Positions 36,752 to 46,497 of a stretch of 64,000 nucleotides of DNA are shown piece after piece. Made by a program: the position numbers and the translations under genes. Position 1 is the first letter of the stretch; each line of letters begins with the position of its first letter. Origin of the DNA: Pseudomonas iridis (GTDB lineage Bacteria; Pseudomonadota; Gammaproteobacteria; Pseudomonadales; Pseudomonadaceae); the NCBI RefSeq assembly GCF_017980685.1, contig NZ_JACXXO010000013.1, forward strand, positions 81,528 to 145,527, in the 5' to 3' direction. Below the pieces are notes generated by a model, which was given only the letters and a program-made list of their open reading frames with translations, was not told the DNA's origin and did no database searches.

Positions 36752-37942
36752 ATGCGTACGTCATCCTCAGCATCGGCAATCTTCGCCGGACTCTGCGCCA
36801 GTCTGGTCAGCATCGGCCTGGCACGCTTTGCTTACACCCCGCTGATTCCCGCGCTGATTCAGGCGCAGTGGTTTTCTGCCAACGATGTGGTCTATCTCGG
36901 CGCGGCCAATCTGGTCGGCTACCTGATCGGCGCCCTGCTCGGTCGGCCAATCGCACGCTACCTCGGCAATAAAAATGCGTTACGGCTGATGATGCTGTTG
37001 GTTACCGCTGCGTTTTTTGCCTGTGCGTTTCCGTTGTCGGTGAGTTGGTTTTTTGATTGGCGGTTGCTGTCGGGAATTACCGGTGGCGCGATCATGGTGT
37101 TGGTGGCAGCGACGGTCTTGCCCCACGTGCCGGCAACCCGAAAAGGATTGGCCAGCGGCGCGATCTTCCTTGGCATCGGTCTTGGGATTGCCGGCTCCGG
37201 GACGATTGTCCCGCCACTGTTGAGCCTGGGCCTTCAATCAACCTGGCTAGGGCTCGGTGCATTGTCGTTGCTGTTGACCGCGGTGAGCTGGTTCGGCTGG
37301 CCTGATGACTTGCCGCATCCGGTTGCGACCCCAGAGAGCGTGGCGGTTCAGCCAACCCCACCGGGCGTGTATTTGCTGTTCGCGCAATACGCCTTCATGG
37401 CCGCAGGTCTGGTGCCGGCCATGGTGTTTCTGGTGGATTACGTGGCGCGCGGGCTCGGAGCCGGAGCGCATGTCGGCGCGCTGGTGTGGGTGATGTACGG
37501 GTTGGGGGCGATTGTCGGACCGGTGAGTTATGGCTTTCTGGCGGACAAGTTTGGCGCACGGACGAGCATTCGTCTGGTCCTGGTGGTGCAGGCGATCACG
37601 CTCGGGCTGCTGGCGACTTCCCAATCATTTATAGCCTTGGCATTGCTGGCGGTGATTCTCGGTTCATTCCCGCCCGGCATCGTGCCACTGGCTCTGGCCC
37701 GCGTGCACGAATTGATTCCTGAACATCATCGCCAGCAAATCGCCTGGAGCCGGGCCACCGTATCGTTTGCCACGTTCCAGGCACTGGCCGGGTTTGCCTA
37801 TTCGGTGCTGTTCAATGCCTCGGGTGGACATCACACGTTGTTATTCGTGATTGCCGCAGGCGCGATTGCAGTGGCGTTGTTGCTGGAGCAGGCAATGAGG
37901 TGGCTGCCCTCTTCCATTGAATCGCGTGCTTGCACTCACTGA
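36752..37942 (+). CDS. YbfB/YjiJ-family MFS transporter
   Basis: This 396-aa protein has about 12 TM helices. Its N-terminal FAGLCASLVSIGLARFAYTPLIPALI, followed by YLGAANLVGYLIGALLGRP, is characteristic of the YbfB/YjiJ branch of the major facilitator superfamily. The substrate is unknown; an efflux role is possible. The frame is open to 36590, overlapping the divergent regulator, but ATG 36752 begins at the family start. Confidence 0.9.
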   Translation: MRTSSSASAIFAGLCASLVSIGLARFAYTPLIPALIQAQWFSANDVVYLGAANLVGYLIGALLGRPIARYLGNKNALRLMMLLVTAAFFACAFPLSVSWFFDWRLLSGITGGAIMVLVAATVLPHVPATRKGLASGAIFLGIGLGIAGSGTIVPPLLSLGLQSTWLGLGALSLLLTAVSWFGWPDDLPHPVATPESVAVQPTPPGVYLLFAQYAFMAAGLVPAMVFLVDYVARGLGAGAHVGALVWVMYGLGAIVGPVSYGFLADKFGARTSIRLVLVVQAITLGLLATSQSFIALALLAVILGSFPPGIVPLALARVHELIPEHHRQQIAWSRATVSFATFQALAGFAYSVLFNASGGHHTLLFVIAAGAIAVALLLEQAMRWLPSSIESRACTH

Positions 37943-38003
37943 AGGGAATCATTGCCTTTAAACCACGCTCCCATCTACAGAACCTTTAATCACAGGAGTC
38001 CAC

Positions 38004-39002
38004 ATGACTTTACCCAACGAAATGACCCGAATCGAAATTACCCAGCCCGGTGGCCCTGAAGTTCTGCAACCCAAGCGCGTGCCGTTGCCGGTGGCTGCCG
38101 AAGGCGAGGTGCTGATCCGCGTACACGCTGCCGGCATCAACCGGCCGGATGCCTTGCAGCGCGCCGGGAAGTACCCGATGAAGCCCGGAATGAACCCGAT
38201 CCCAGGCCTGGAAGTGGCCGGCGAAGTCGTGGCACTCGGTGCTGGTGTCAACCAGTTTGCCCTCGGCGACCGCGTGTGTGCGCTGACTAATGGTGGCGGC
38301 TACGCCGAATATTGCTGCGTTCCGGCCGGCCAGACTCTGCCCATTCCCGACGGACTCGAATGGGTGCAGGCCGCCGCGATTCCGGAAACTTTCTTTACCG
38401 TGTGGGCCAACCTGTTCGGTCTCGGCGGCGCCAGCCGAGGGCAACGCGCGCTCATCCATGGCGGTACCAGCGGCATCGGCACCACGGCGCTGATGCTTTG
38501 TCGCGAATTTGGCATCGAAGCCTTCGCCACGGCCGGTAGTCCGGCAAAATGCGCAGCGATCAGCAAGTTCGGAGGCCAACCGATCAACTACCGCGAAGAG
38601 GATTTCGCTGCGGTAATCGCCGAGAAAACCGCTGGCCAGGGTGTGAATGTGATTCTCGACATCATGGGCGGCTCCTACTTCAACAGCAATGTCAGCGCTC
38701 TGGCGATGGATGGGCGATTGGTGATGCTGGGCTTCCTTGGGGGCGGCAAGGCAAACGACGTCGATCTGCTGGCGATCCTGGGAAAACGCGCGGTGGTCAC
38801 CGGGTCGCTGTTGCGCGCGCGCACTGCGGCGGAGAAATCGGCCATTGCCGATCAGTTGCGCGAGCACGTCTGGCCGGTACTGAGTGCCGGTCGCTGCCTG
38901 CCGATCATCGACAAGGTCTATGCACTTGAAGAGGCGGCACAGGCCCATGCGCACATGGAGGCCGGCGATCATATCGGCAAGATCGTGCTGAAGGTGAACT
39001 GA
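38004..39002 (+). CDS. NAD(P)H:quinone oxidoreductase, zeta-crystallin type
   Basis: This 332-aa medium-chain dehydrogenase/reductase has no zinc-binding cysteines. It contains GINRPDALQRAGKYP, PIPGLEVAGEV and the nucleotide-binding region LIHGGTSGIGTTALML, as in the PIG3-like quinone oxidoreductases. It would reduce quinones or enones with NADPH. ATG 38004 is preceded by AGGAG. It follows the MFS gene in the same direction with a 61-bp gap. Confidence 0.9.
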   Translation: MTLPNEMTRIEITQPGGPEVLQPKRVPLPVAAEGEVLIRVHAAGINRPDALQRAGKYPMKPGMNPIPGLEVAGEVVALGAGVNQFALGDRVCALTNGGGYAEYCCVPAGQTLPIPDGLEWVQAAAIPETFFTVWANLFGLGGASRGQRALIHGGTSGIGTTALMLCREFGIEAFATAGSPAKCAAISKFGGQPINYREEDFAAVIAEKTAGQGVNVILDIMGGSYFNSNVSALAMDGRLVMLGFLGGGKANDVDLLAILGKRAVVTGSLLRARTAAEKSAIADQLREHVWPVLSAGRCLPIIDKVYALEEAAQAHAHMEAGDHIGKIVLKVN

Positions 39003-39114
39003 GCCGTTGCAGCATTTTGTAATCGTTGCGTACGGGCGGTGGTCGAAAATATCGCGCGCAGACCGAGGCATCTGGTAAAAAGCGTTCTTTGTCTGCGCCT
39101 CGGTGAAACGTTTA

Positions 39115-40059
39115 ATGTTCCTTTCCTTCATGACTCGTCTGCGCCGTCGCCGCTTGGCGTTCGCCTGCATGGCCGCTTTGATTATCGGCGTGCCGACGAG
39201 TTGTGCCGTGCTGGAACATACCGAGCGCAAACTGCTGTTTCGCATCGAGCCGGGGACTGCCGGCTGGTATCGCGGTTTGCCGGGCAGCGTGCAGGAACTC
39301 GATCTGCAACCCAAGAGCTTCAAGGCCGGGGAAAACATTCATGCCTGGTGGTGGCCGGCGGAAAAAGCCAACGCCCCGGCGATCCTCTATCTGCATGGCG
39401 TGCGCTGGAACCTCACCGGGCAGTTGTTCCGCATCGAGCAATTGCGCGCGGCGGGCTACTCGGTACTGGCCATCGATTACCGCGGATTCGGCCAGAGCAA
39501 GGGGGATCTGCCGTCCGAAGGCAGCGTTTACGAAGATGCGCGGGTGGCGTGGGAGCGCTTCAAACTGCTGCAACCGGATCCGAACAAACGCCTGATCTAC
39601 GGCCACTCCCTGGGTGGTGCGGTGGCGGTTGATCTGGCCGCCGAACTTGGCCAGGACGCCGCGCGCGACAAGACGCCGCTTGCAGTGCGCGGCTTGGTGA
39701 TCGAATCCACCTTCACCTCGCTGGCAGATGTGGCTGCCGCCGTGGCCAACACCTCGCTGCCGGTGCGCTGGCTGCTGTCGCAGAAATTCGATTCCATCGA
39801 CAAGATCGCCGACATTCACATGCCGTTGCTGGTGGTGCATGGCATGGCCGATGCGTTCGTGCCGCCGCGTTTCAGCGAGCAACTATTCAACGCTGCTCAA
39901 CAACCCAAACGCTTGTTGTTGGTACCCGGCGCTACGCACAACAACAGCATGGCGTTGGGCGGGCAGAATTATCGCAAGGCGCTCGACGCCTTGATGCAGA
40001 CCAAACCTTTGCCACGTGTCGCGGGGCCAGCGCCGCTGCGCAGCGCACGCGACTCCTAA
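39115..40059 (+). CDS. Alpha/beta-hydrolase with N-terminal membrane anchor
   Basis: This ~314-aa protein has an N-terminal basic-hydrophobic segment (RLRRRRLAFACMAALIIGVPTSCAV) that may be a signal anchor or lipoprotein-like signal. The hydrolase core has the nucleophile elbow GHSLGGAVAVD, an Asp in MADAFVPPRF and a His in GATHNNS. It belongs to the BEM46/YfhR-like group; substrate unknown. Starts at GTG 39103, ATG 39115 and ATG 39130 are all possible. The stop overlaps the convergent ABC transporter stop by 4 bp. Confidence 0.85.
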   Translation: MFLSFMTRLRRRRLAFACMAALIIGVPTSCAVLEHTERKLLFRIEPGTAGWYRGLPGSVQELDLQPKSFKAGENIHAWWWPAEKANAPAILYLHGVRWNLTGQLFRIEQLRAAGYSVLAIDYRGFGQSKGDLPSEGSVYEDARVAWERFKLLQPDPNKRLIYGHSLGGAVAVDLAAELGQDAARDKTPLAVRGLVIESTFTSLADVAAAVANTSLPVRWLLSQKFDSIDKIADIHMPLLVVHGMADAFVPPRFSEQLFNAAQQPKRLLLVPGATHNNSMALGGQNYRKALDALMQTKPLPRVAGPAPLRSARDS

Positions 40060-41867
40060 CGGTAACCGCGAGCCTGTAAATCGAAGAGCTGCGCGTAATG
40101 CCCGGCAGTCTCAATCAAATCATCGTGGTCGCCCTGCTCCAGAATCCGTCCCTGTTCCAACACAATGATGTGATCAGCATTGCGCACACTGGAAAATCGG
40201 TGCGAGATCAGTAAAGTCATACGACCTTCGGTGTGCTGGCTGAAATGCTCAAACACCGCCGCCTCCGCTGCCGGATCGAGGGCCGAGGTCGGCTCGTCGA
40301 GGATCAGGATATCGGCCTCGCGACGCATGTACGCCCGCGACAAAGCAATCTTTTGCCACTGCCCACCTGACAACTCCTGACCGCCGGCAAACCAGCGACC
40401 CAATTGTGTGGCGTAACCGCGTTCCAGCCCCTCAATGAAGCGCGCAGCCATGCCTTCGGCAGCAGCGTCTTTCCAGCGCTGTTCATCACTGAATGCCGAA
40501 GTGTCGCCAACCCCAATGTTTTCACCGACGGTGAACTGGTAACGAATGTAATCCTGGAAGATAACCCCGATGCGCCGACGTAACGTGGTCTCCTCCCAAT
40601 CCTGCAAATCGCTGCCATCGAGCAGAATGCGCCCCTGATCAGGCCGATAGAGTCGCGTCAGCAATTTGATCAGTGTGGTCTTGCCTGAGCCATTTTCACC
40701 GACCAGCGCCATGCTTTTGCCGGGTACCAGATGCAGGTCGATGCCCTCCAGTGCCGCGCGGGTAGCCCCTGGATAACGGAAGCCGACGTTTTCAAAACGC
40801 AGACCATCGCCCGGTCGCACGCCAGCGGTGAGATGACCACTATCGGCCAACACCGGCTCAGCGAGATACTCGTAAAGATTCGACAGGTAGAGGCCGTCTT
40901 CGTACAGCCCACTGATCGCACTCAAGCTGCTGCTGACCGCGCCCTGCCCCTGCTTGAACAGCACCAGATACATGGTCATCTGGCCCAGACTGATATTGCC
41001 GTGCACGGCATCGATCACAACCCAGGCATACGCCACGTAAAACGCCGCCGTGCCGAGCAATCCAAGACCAAAGCCCCAGCCATCGCGACGCAACGTCAAT
41101 TGCCGATCTTCGGCGTACAGTCTGGCGAACGTGTCTCGGTACCGTTGTAAAAGCAGCGGCGCGAACCCGAACAGTTTGACCTCTTTAATGTACGCCTCGT
41201 GGGACAGCAAGGTTTCGATGTAACTTTGCTGGCGGCTCTCCGGCGCCCGACGGGTGAACAGCCGGAAGGCATCGCCGGAAAAGTGCGCCTCAGCAAAGAA
41301 CACCGGTAGCGCGCCGATCACCAGCAAGACCAGCGCCCACGGTGAAAAATGCACCAGCAGTACACCGAAGCTGATCAACATGATCAGGTTCTGGACCAGC
41401 CCCAGTGACTTCATGACCAATGCCAATGGCCGGGTCGAGGCTTCGCGGCGTACGCGCACCAGCTTGTCGTAGAACTCGGAGTTCTCGAACTGCACCAGTG
41501 ACAGGGTCTGCGCCTTCTCCAGAATCAACGTATTGACCTTCTGCCCCAGCTGCACCCGCAACAACGACTGCTGCACCGACAGCGCCCGTTGCGTTGCGGA
41601 CATCAACGCCAACACCCCGGCCTCCATCAGCACGTAACGCAACACCGGCCACAACGGCGCATCGCCCTGCTGCGCATGCAACTGCATCGCCGTCACCACC
41701 GCATCGACGATCCGTTGACCCAGCCACGCCGCCAGCGCTGGCAACACACCGGCAACCAATGTCGCCAGCACCAGTCCCAGAAACAAACTGCGCGACGTCC
41801 CCCAAACCAGGCGCAAGGCACGCTGCGCCTGGTCGAGTAACGAAATGACGCGCGATAAAACAGGCAT
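40056..41867 (-). CDS. ABC exporter, fused permease and ATPase
   Basis: This 603-aa half-transporter has about six TM helices in its first ~330 residues and a C-terminal ATPase with Walker A GENGSGKTTL, signature LSGGQWQK and Walker B DILILDEPTSALD. It is a homodimeric exporter of the MsbA/McjD-like layout. The substrate is unknown; no precursor peptide or modification gene is next to it. Confidence 0.92.
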   Translation of the reverse strand: MPVLSRVISLLDQAQRALRLVWGTSRSLFLGLVLATLVAGVLPALAAWLGQRIVDAVVTAMQLHAQQGDAPLWPVLRYVLMEAGVLALMSATQRALSVQQSLLRVQLGQKVNTLILEKAQTLSLVQFENSEFYDKLVRVRREASTRPLALVMKSLGLVQNLIMLISFGVLLVHFSPWALVLLVIGALPVFFAEAHFSGDAFRLFTRRAPESRQQSYIETLLSHEAYIKEVKLFGFAPLLLQRYRDTFARLYAEDRQLTLRRDGWGFGLGLLGTAAFYVAYAWVVIDAVHGNISLGQMTMYLVLFKQGQGAVSSSLSAISGLYEDGLYLSNLYEYLAEPVLADSGHLTAGVRPGDGLRFENVGFRYPGATRAALEGIDLHLVPGKSMALVGENGSGKTTLIKLLTRLYRPDQGRILLDGSDLQDWEETTLRRRIGVIFQDYIRYQFTVGENIGVGDTSAFSDEQRWKDAAAEGMAARFIEGLERGYATQLGRWFAGGQELSGGQWQKIALSRAYMRREADILILDEPTSALDPAAEAAVFEHFSQHTEGRMTLLISHRFSSVRNADHIIVLEQGRILEQGDHDDLIETAGHYAQLFDLQARGYR

Positions 41868-41941
41868 AGGGCATTGAGCTCGGCAAGGGATGAGAGTGCG
41901 TCATGGTACTCCAGCGCCGACGTTACGAATCTTCGAGGCAA

Positions 41942-41972
41942 GAAAAAGCCCGACCTGAAAAAGTCGGGCTCG
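41942..41972 (-). terminator. Intrinsic terminator downstream of the CigR-like gene
   Basis: AGCCCGAC and GTCGGGCT form a stem with a loop of eight bases, followed on the minus strand by a run of T. It ends the transcript from 42438-41986 before the ABC transporter gene. Confidence 0.9.
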
Positions 41973-41985
41973 ATGCTGCAAGCGC

Positions 41986-42438
41986 TTACTCGAACGCGCC
42001 GTTGAGGACTTCATAGATGAGGCCAGTGGCGAGGGCAACCAGTATCAGATCCGTACCGGCTTGCTGCCATTGGTAACCGTCGTAGTGCGGAAGGTGGCCG
42101 AGCAGACGATTGTCGAGTTTCTTCGCAATACCCGGAGGCAACGGTTTGCCACGCGCCAGATTCTTCTGGACTCCGGGGGGCAATGCAGGGCCGGGTTGCC
42201 AATAGTCACGATATCCACCGACCAAGCCGATGACGTGGCTGCGGTCGACGGTCGGGCCATGGCGGTAATCCCCGTTGTTAGCGTTTTTGCCTTTGTTTCC
42301 TGCCCCTTGTGCATTGTGCAGGTTGCCTTTGCTATTGCCTTGGCCCTTACCGTTGCCGGGATCCGCGAGCGCGGCCATCGGGCCGGCGACCAGAACCAGC
42401 GAAATCACACCTGCAATGCATCGCGTTGATCTGAACAT
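41986..42438 (-). CDS. CigR-family secreted protein
   Basis: This 150-aa protein has a Sec signal peptide, then a Gly/Asn/Lys-rich linker (GNGKGQGNSKGNLHNAQGAG) and a domain with PPGVQKNLARGKPLPPGIAKK. That repeat pattern is typical of the CigR/RcnB-like family. It ends with a C-terminal hydrophobic segment (DLILVALATGLIYEVL). CigR in Salmonella is described as an anti-virulence regulator; the role in pseudomonads is not known to me. ATG 42438 is preferred over the upstream in-frame TTG at 42456. Confidence 0.82.
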   Translation of the reverse strand: MFRSTRCIAGVISLVLVAGPMAALADPGNGKGQGNSKGNLHNAQGAGNKGKNANNGDYRHGPTVDRSHVIGLVGGYRDYWQPGPALPPGVQKNLARGKPLPPGIAKKLDNRLLGHLPHYDGYQWQQAGTDLILVALATGLIYEVLNGAFE

Positions 42439-42518
42439 ATCCGTACTCTCAGACAATGACGTTATTCACAGGATAGTAGATCGGGATGCCAGCAGTCGTT
42501 GGCTGCGCTGATTCGCCC

Positions 42519-42848
42519 CTAGCGCTGAGCCAGTTCGTGGCGCACACATTGCTCATAGTAGGTCTGCTTGACCGCCGCCGGCTTGAGTTTAGAGGTGCTG
42601 TTATAGGTTTGTTCGGTAATCCCCATCGCGGTCATGCGCATCCACGGCTGCTGGAATTTGCGCACCTGCAACTGCTTGCGCGCGCCATACAAAGAGATGC
42701 CTGACAGCTTGGATCGCTGCGCGCCTGCAGCGATATCCGCACCCCAGTTACAGGCAAAACGATGACCTTTACTCAACTCTTTCGCCTGCGCTCCTGAAGC
42801 AAAGACAGCCAGGGAAAGCGTTGCAACGGTCATGACAATCGTCCGCAT
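42519..42848 (-). CDS. Small secreted protein of unknown function
   Basis: This 109-aa protein has a clean signal peptide (MRTIVMTVATLSLAVFASGAQA, cut near residue 22). A basic mature part has two cysteines (FACNWG and YEQCVRHEL) that could form a disulfide. I do not recognise a family. It is read alone; an AAGG-containing site precedes the ATG. Confidence 0.65.
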   Translation of the reverse strand: MRTIVMTVATLSLAVFASGAQAKELSKGHRFACNWGADIAAGAQRSKLSGISLYGARKQLQVRKFQQPWMRMTAMGITEQTYNSTSKLKPAAVKQTYYEQCVRHELAQR

Positions 42849-42998
42849 ATAACCAACCTAACCTTATGAAAAAAGGAGAGTTTGACGATGAAAATGGCAC
42901 TCGGGGGCCAGCAATTTGCCCTACCACTCGTCCAGCACCATGCATCTTTGTCTCTCTGGCACCTCCAAACCAGTACATCCCCTCGCGTGAAGGCTTAG

Positions 42999-43280
42999 AT
43001 GATGAACAAGAAAATTGCGCTGCTATCGCTTGCCAGCCTGCTCATGATTGGTCCGATGAGCGCCTCGGCAACAGAGAAAAACACTGCAGAATCTGCCGCC
43101 CCACCGAATGCCCTGCCGGGCGTTAATCACTCGAAAAGTTCGAGCGCACATGATGATAAGGCGAACAAAAAGGGCGAGGAGTCTTCAGGAGGTAATGCCG
43201 GCGCGCAGGCGCATGAAACGGAAAAGGATGCTGCGACTTCAAGTGATTCGCAGGACATGAAGAAAGAGCCGAAACAGTAG
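42999..43280 (+). CDS. Small secreted hydrophilic protein
   Basis: This 93-aa protein has a signal peptide (MMNKKIALLSLASLLMIGPMSASA), then a low-complexity, highly charged Ser/Lys/Glu-rich region with no predicted fold. Starts at 42999 and 43002 are both possible; GAAGG lies just upstream. Function is unknown. Confidence 0.6.
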   Translation: MMNKKIALLSLASLLMIGPMSASATEKNTAESAAPPNALPGVNHSKSSSAHDDKANKKGEESSGGNAGAQAHETEKDAATSSDSQDMKKEPKQ

Positions 43281-43483
43281 CGTCTGTTGAATGGGCTGTT
43301 CGCGATTGCCCACTCAAGGCTCGACGATCCTTGCATCAAGCTTCACGTAAGCTTGAATAGCAGCCGTTTGCCGGTATTAAATCCGCCTCTGATGTCATCA
43401 CAATGGTCTATTGATGCGCCCTGCGGGGCGACGCATACAACTTAAATGCTCACCTCGACGCCCCCTTCACCAAGGAAGACCCA

Positions 43484-44029
43484 TTGCCCGACTCTAAATA
43501 TCTCGAAGACCTGCGCTCCCGATTCAATTGCGCAGAGAAAATGGAATTTACTTTTTTCTGGGGGCACCAACCCGGCAAGCACGGCGTTACCGCTTCATGC
43601 TTCAGCCAATGGTATATCGCCGAATTCATTGTTGATGGGCAACGCTACCCAACTGCCGAACACTACATGATGGCCGAGAAGGCAGTTTTGTTTGGTGATC
43701 AGGAAACTCGCGCCCAAATACTTCAAGCCGCCACCCCCAACGCAGCCAAAGCACTGGGCCGCAAGATCTCCGGATTTAACGAGCAGGATTGGCTGCAACA
43801 TCGATATGAGATTGTTGTGCGCGCGAACAAAGCCAAATTTTCGCAAAACCCGGAATTGAACAGTTTCCTCAAGGACACCGGTTCTTGCATCATCGTTGAA
43901 GCGAGCCCGGTTGATAACATTTGGGGCATTGGTCTCGCCCAGGATCACGCGGACGCTAATAATCCAAATCTGTGGCAGGGCTTGAATCTCTTGGGGTTTG
44001 CGTTAATGCAGGTACGCGATGGGCAATGA
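43484..44029 (+). CDS. NADAR (YbiA/RibX-like) family protein
   Basis: This 181-aa protein has the NADAR family core: FTFFWGHQP at ~23-31, FSQWYIAEFIVDGQRYPTAEHYMMAEKA, and a C-terminal DNIWGIGLAQDHADANNPNLWQGLNLLG block with the family's Trp-Gly pattern. Relatives cleave N-glycosidic bonds in riboflavin intermediates or remove ADP-ribose from modified guanine. The start is TTG 43484, with AAGGA about seven bases upstream. It stands alone, with no DarT-like toxin gene nearby. Confidence 0.9.
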   Translation: MPDSKYLEDLRSRFNCAEKMEFTFFWGHQPGKHGVTASCFSQWYIAEFIVDGQRYPTAEHYMMAEKAVLFGDQETRAQILQAATPNAAKALGRKISGFNEQDWLQHRYEIVVRANKAKFSQNPELNSFLKDTGSCIIVEASPVDNIWGIGLAQDHADANNPNLWQGLNLLGFALMQVRDGQ

Positions 44030-44074
44030 TTCCCGCCTGCCCGAACCAATCTTGGGGCGGACGAGTCAGGCAGC

Positions 44075-44314
44075 TCACAGGTTGCAGCTGTATTGATATT
44101 CGAAGGGGAAAAATACCGTATCGACCACTAAGGAAAACGGTGCATCGATTAGTAAAAACGGGATCAGTTTCCCTTTTGAAGTGCCCACTAACCACCAATC
44201 AAACCGCACACCAATGTAGGGACAGCGATGCTTGTCGTAATCCATTCGCATAGCGGTTGCCGCACATCCGCCTAAACCGGCGATAAAAACCAGCAGAATC
44301 ATTGTTCGAAACAC
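44075..44314 (-). CDS. YceK/YidQ-family lipoprotein
   Basis: This 79-aa protein has a lipoprotein signal (LGGC, acylated Cys at residue 17) and the YceK-type pattern CPYIGVRFDWWL, then IDAPFSLVVDTVFFPFEY. It is an outer- or inner-membrane lipoprotein of unknown function. The start is GTG 44314, with AAGGACG upstream. Confidence 0.82.
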   Translation of the reverse strand: MFRTMILLVFIAGLGGCAATAMRMDYDKHRCPYIGVRFDWWLVGTSKGKLIPFLLIDAPFSLVVDTVFFPFEYQYSCNL

Positions 44315-44517
44315 GTAACGTCCTTATTACTTCACGGCGCAAATCAGTTTTGCGCAGGCTCCGCAAATCTCCCTACGGGCTTTCAGCCAGAAAGTCCCTA
44401 CACCCCCGGCATTCTACCGCCCCCCTAAATCGTATCAACCCTGACACGATCGGCGTTAGATTGTAGAATCCGCCGCGATATCAATTTGCCCCCGGCATGC
44501 CCGGAGAAAGGGAATTA

Positions 44518-46455
44518 ATGAGCAGCAAAAGCTTGATCTATCGTCCAGACATTGACGGACTGAGGGCCTTGGCCGTTTTGGCCGTGGTTATCTTCCACTT
44601 TAATAAGCAGTGGCTGCCCGGTGGTTTTGTGGGGGTGGATATTTTCTTCGTGATCTCCGGTTTTCTGATTACCGGGATCGTTCACCGTCAGGCCGCCAAA
44701 AAAGAGTTCTCATTCACAGAGTTCTACAGCCGCCGCATTCGTCGCATCTTGCCTGCTGCCTTCGCTGTGACCCTTGCCACCCTGCTGTTCGGCACGCTGT
44801 TCATGCTGCCCAGTGATGTGCAAGCTCTTTCTAAATCCGCGATAGCCTCCGTGCTGTCTGTTGCCAACATCTATTTCTGGCTGTTCCTGGATACCAATTA
44901 TTTCGCCGCCTCATCCGACACCGTGCCGTTACTGCATATGTGGTCGCTGGGCGTCGAAGAGCAGTTCTACCTTATCTGGCCGGGGCTTATGCTCTTGTCC
45001 TACAAACTTGGTGGACGAAAACTGCTACTGAGCGTTGCCAGCGTACTGGCCATCACCTCATTTATCGTCGGCGAATACTTCATCACTCGCGACCACTCCT
45101 TCGCCTATTACATGTTGCCGTCCCGTGCGGGCGAGTTGTTGTTCGGTGGGATGCTGTTTCTAATAATTGATCGCCTACAGCGCTCCCCGCCACGCTGGGT
45201 AGCTGAGGCCACTGGTCTAACAGGGCTGGCACTCATTGCCTGGTCGTTGGCGTTTTTGAGCGAAACAGGCGGCTTCCCCGGGTTGCGCTCGATCATCCCG
45301 ACATTGGGTGCAGGCCTCATGATCGCATCTGGCAACTTCGGCGGGGGGGTTGTGACTCGATCCCTTTCCGTGCGTCCGGTGGTGGCCATCGGCCTGGTAT
45401 CGTTCTCGCTGTACCTTTGGCACTGGCCGGTCCTGGCGTTCTATCGTTATGCCTACGGAGACCTGGAGCTAACCGGGACATTGATCTGCGCTGCCCTGCT
45501 TGTCATGTTCACCCTGCTGTCCTATTTCTGCGTTGAAAAACCGTTTCGCTTTCAGACCAGCAGCTTTAAAAACAAGGCACTACCTTCCGCTATTGCAGTA
45601 TCGATACTTGGTTTTTCTGCGCTCTCCATCACCCAAGGTGGGATTATCAGCTCAATATCACCAGACAATTACGCTCAGAAAATCAAAGAAAATACAGAAC
45701 TTACAAACAATGCATTGAGCCTGCCATATGTTTGCCAATCAAACTTCAAGCCGGAATTTTTCGACAGCGAAAAATGTTTGATTGGCACAAGAGATGACAG
45801 CCCGAGCGTATTGGTGTTTGGCGACTCAAATGCCGCGCACTACGTGGGTTACTTGGACGTAATCTCAAAACAACAAGGAATTTCAGCGCGCAATGTTGAA
45901 CACCACGCATGCGTACCATTTGAAGGGATCGTCAGCCAAAAGTACATCAACCCCGGCTACTATGATTCATGCGAAAAATACAACACAGAAGTGAGAAAAA
46001 GGCTATCCGATTACAACACAATAATTGTTGGTGCTTCATGGGGAAGCTACGCTCAAAGAAATTCTGACTTTTACAGCGACTTCGACACCATGTTGAAAGG
46101 ATTAGCGGCAACAAACAAAAAAATTATTGTTGCTCTAAAAGCCCCAACCTTTCCTGCCTACGATGGGCAATGCAAGAACAAAGCCTTGAAAATCCCAAAC
46201 ATCGACTGTGAAAAAAGAAGCTCGTACGACTTCAAAGGTGAAAGCAGGGAGAATAAGCACATCATTACCGAGGCAAAAAAATACTCTAACGTCTCCACTC
46301 TCGCAGTGACTGACATCATCTGCAAAAACAAAAGATGTTCAGCGTATGTCGAGGGAATCCCCGCCTATTTTGACGGAGGTCACTTGAGCGCAGCTGGCTC
46401 GATAAAAATGGGTGAAATTCGCGCCACTCAAGGTCTGGGGGGACCAACTCTTTAA
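44518..46455 (+). CDS. OafA-type O-acyltransferase with SGNH domain
   Basis: This 645-aa protein has an N-terminal acyltransferase-3 membrane domain (~residues 5-340; YRPDIDGLRALAVLAVVIFHF, FVGVDIFFVISGFLIT, RRIRRILPA). A periplasmic SGNH-like domain follows (VLVFGDSNAAHYVGYLD and the terminal DGGHLSAAGS). It should O-acetylate a surface glycan. From about 45570 the bases turn clearly AT-richer than in the first half, and the last few residues after AAGS look unlike the family. The frame is open to 44497; ATG 44518 is used. Confidence 0.88.
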   Translation: MSSKSLIYRPDIDGLRALAVLAVVIFHFNKQWLPGGFVGVDIFFVISGFLITGIVHRQAAKKEFSFTEFYSRRIRRILPAAFAVTLATLLFGTLFMLPSDVQALSKSAIASVLSVANIYFWLFLDTNYFAASSDTVPLLHMWSLGVEEQFYLIWPGLMLLSYKLGGRKLLLSVASVLAITSFIVGEYFITRDHSFAYYMLPSRAGELLFGGMLFLIIDRLQRSPPRWVAEATGLTGLALIAWSLAFLSETGGFPGLRSIIPTLGAGLMIASGNFGGGVVTRSLSVRPVVAIGLVSFSLYLWHWPVLAFYRYAYGDLELTGTLICAALLVMFTLLSYFCVEKPFRFQTSSFKNKALPSAIAVSILGFSALSITQGGIISSISPDNYAQKIKENTELTNNALSLPYVCQSNFKPEFFDSEKCLIGTRDDSPSVLVFGDSNAAHYVGYLDVISKQQGISARNVEHHACVPFEGIVSQKYINPGYYDSCEKYNTEVRKRLSDYNTIIVGASWGSYAQRNSDFYSDFDTMLKGLAATNKKIIVALKAPTFPAYDGQCKNKALKIPNIDCEKRSSYDFKGESRENKHIITEAKKYSNVSTLAVTDIICKNKRCSAYVEGIPAYFDGGHLSAAGSIKMGEIRATQGLGGPTL

Positions 46456-46497
46456 CCCCCTTCTTAATTATCGTCAAATTAGACTAATCGCATCAAC

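Noticed and set aside
43338..43356. Inverted repeat CAAGCTT...AAGCTTG
   Set aside because: No T-tract follows and no gene end is close enough for a terminator; could be chance.
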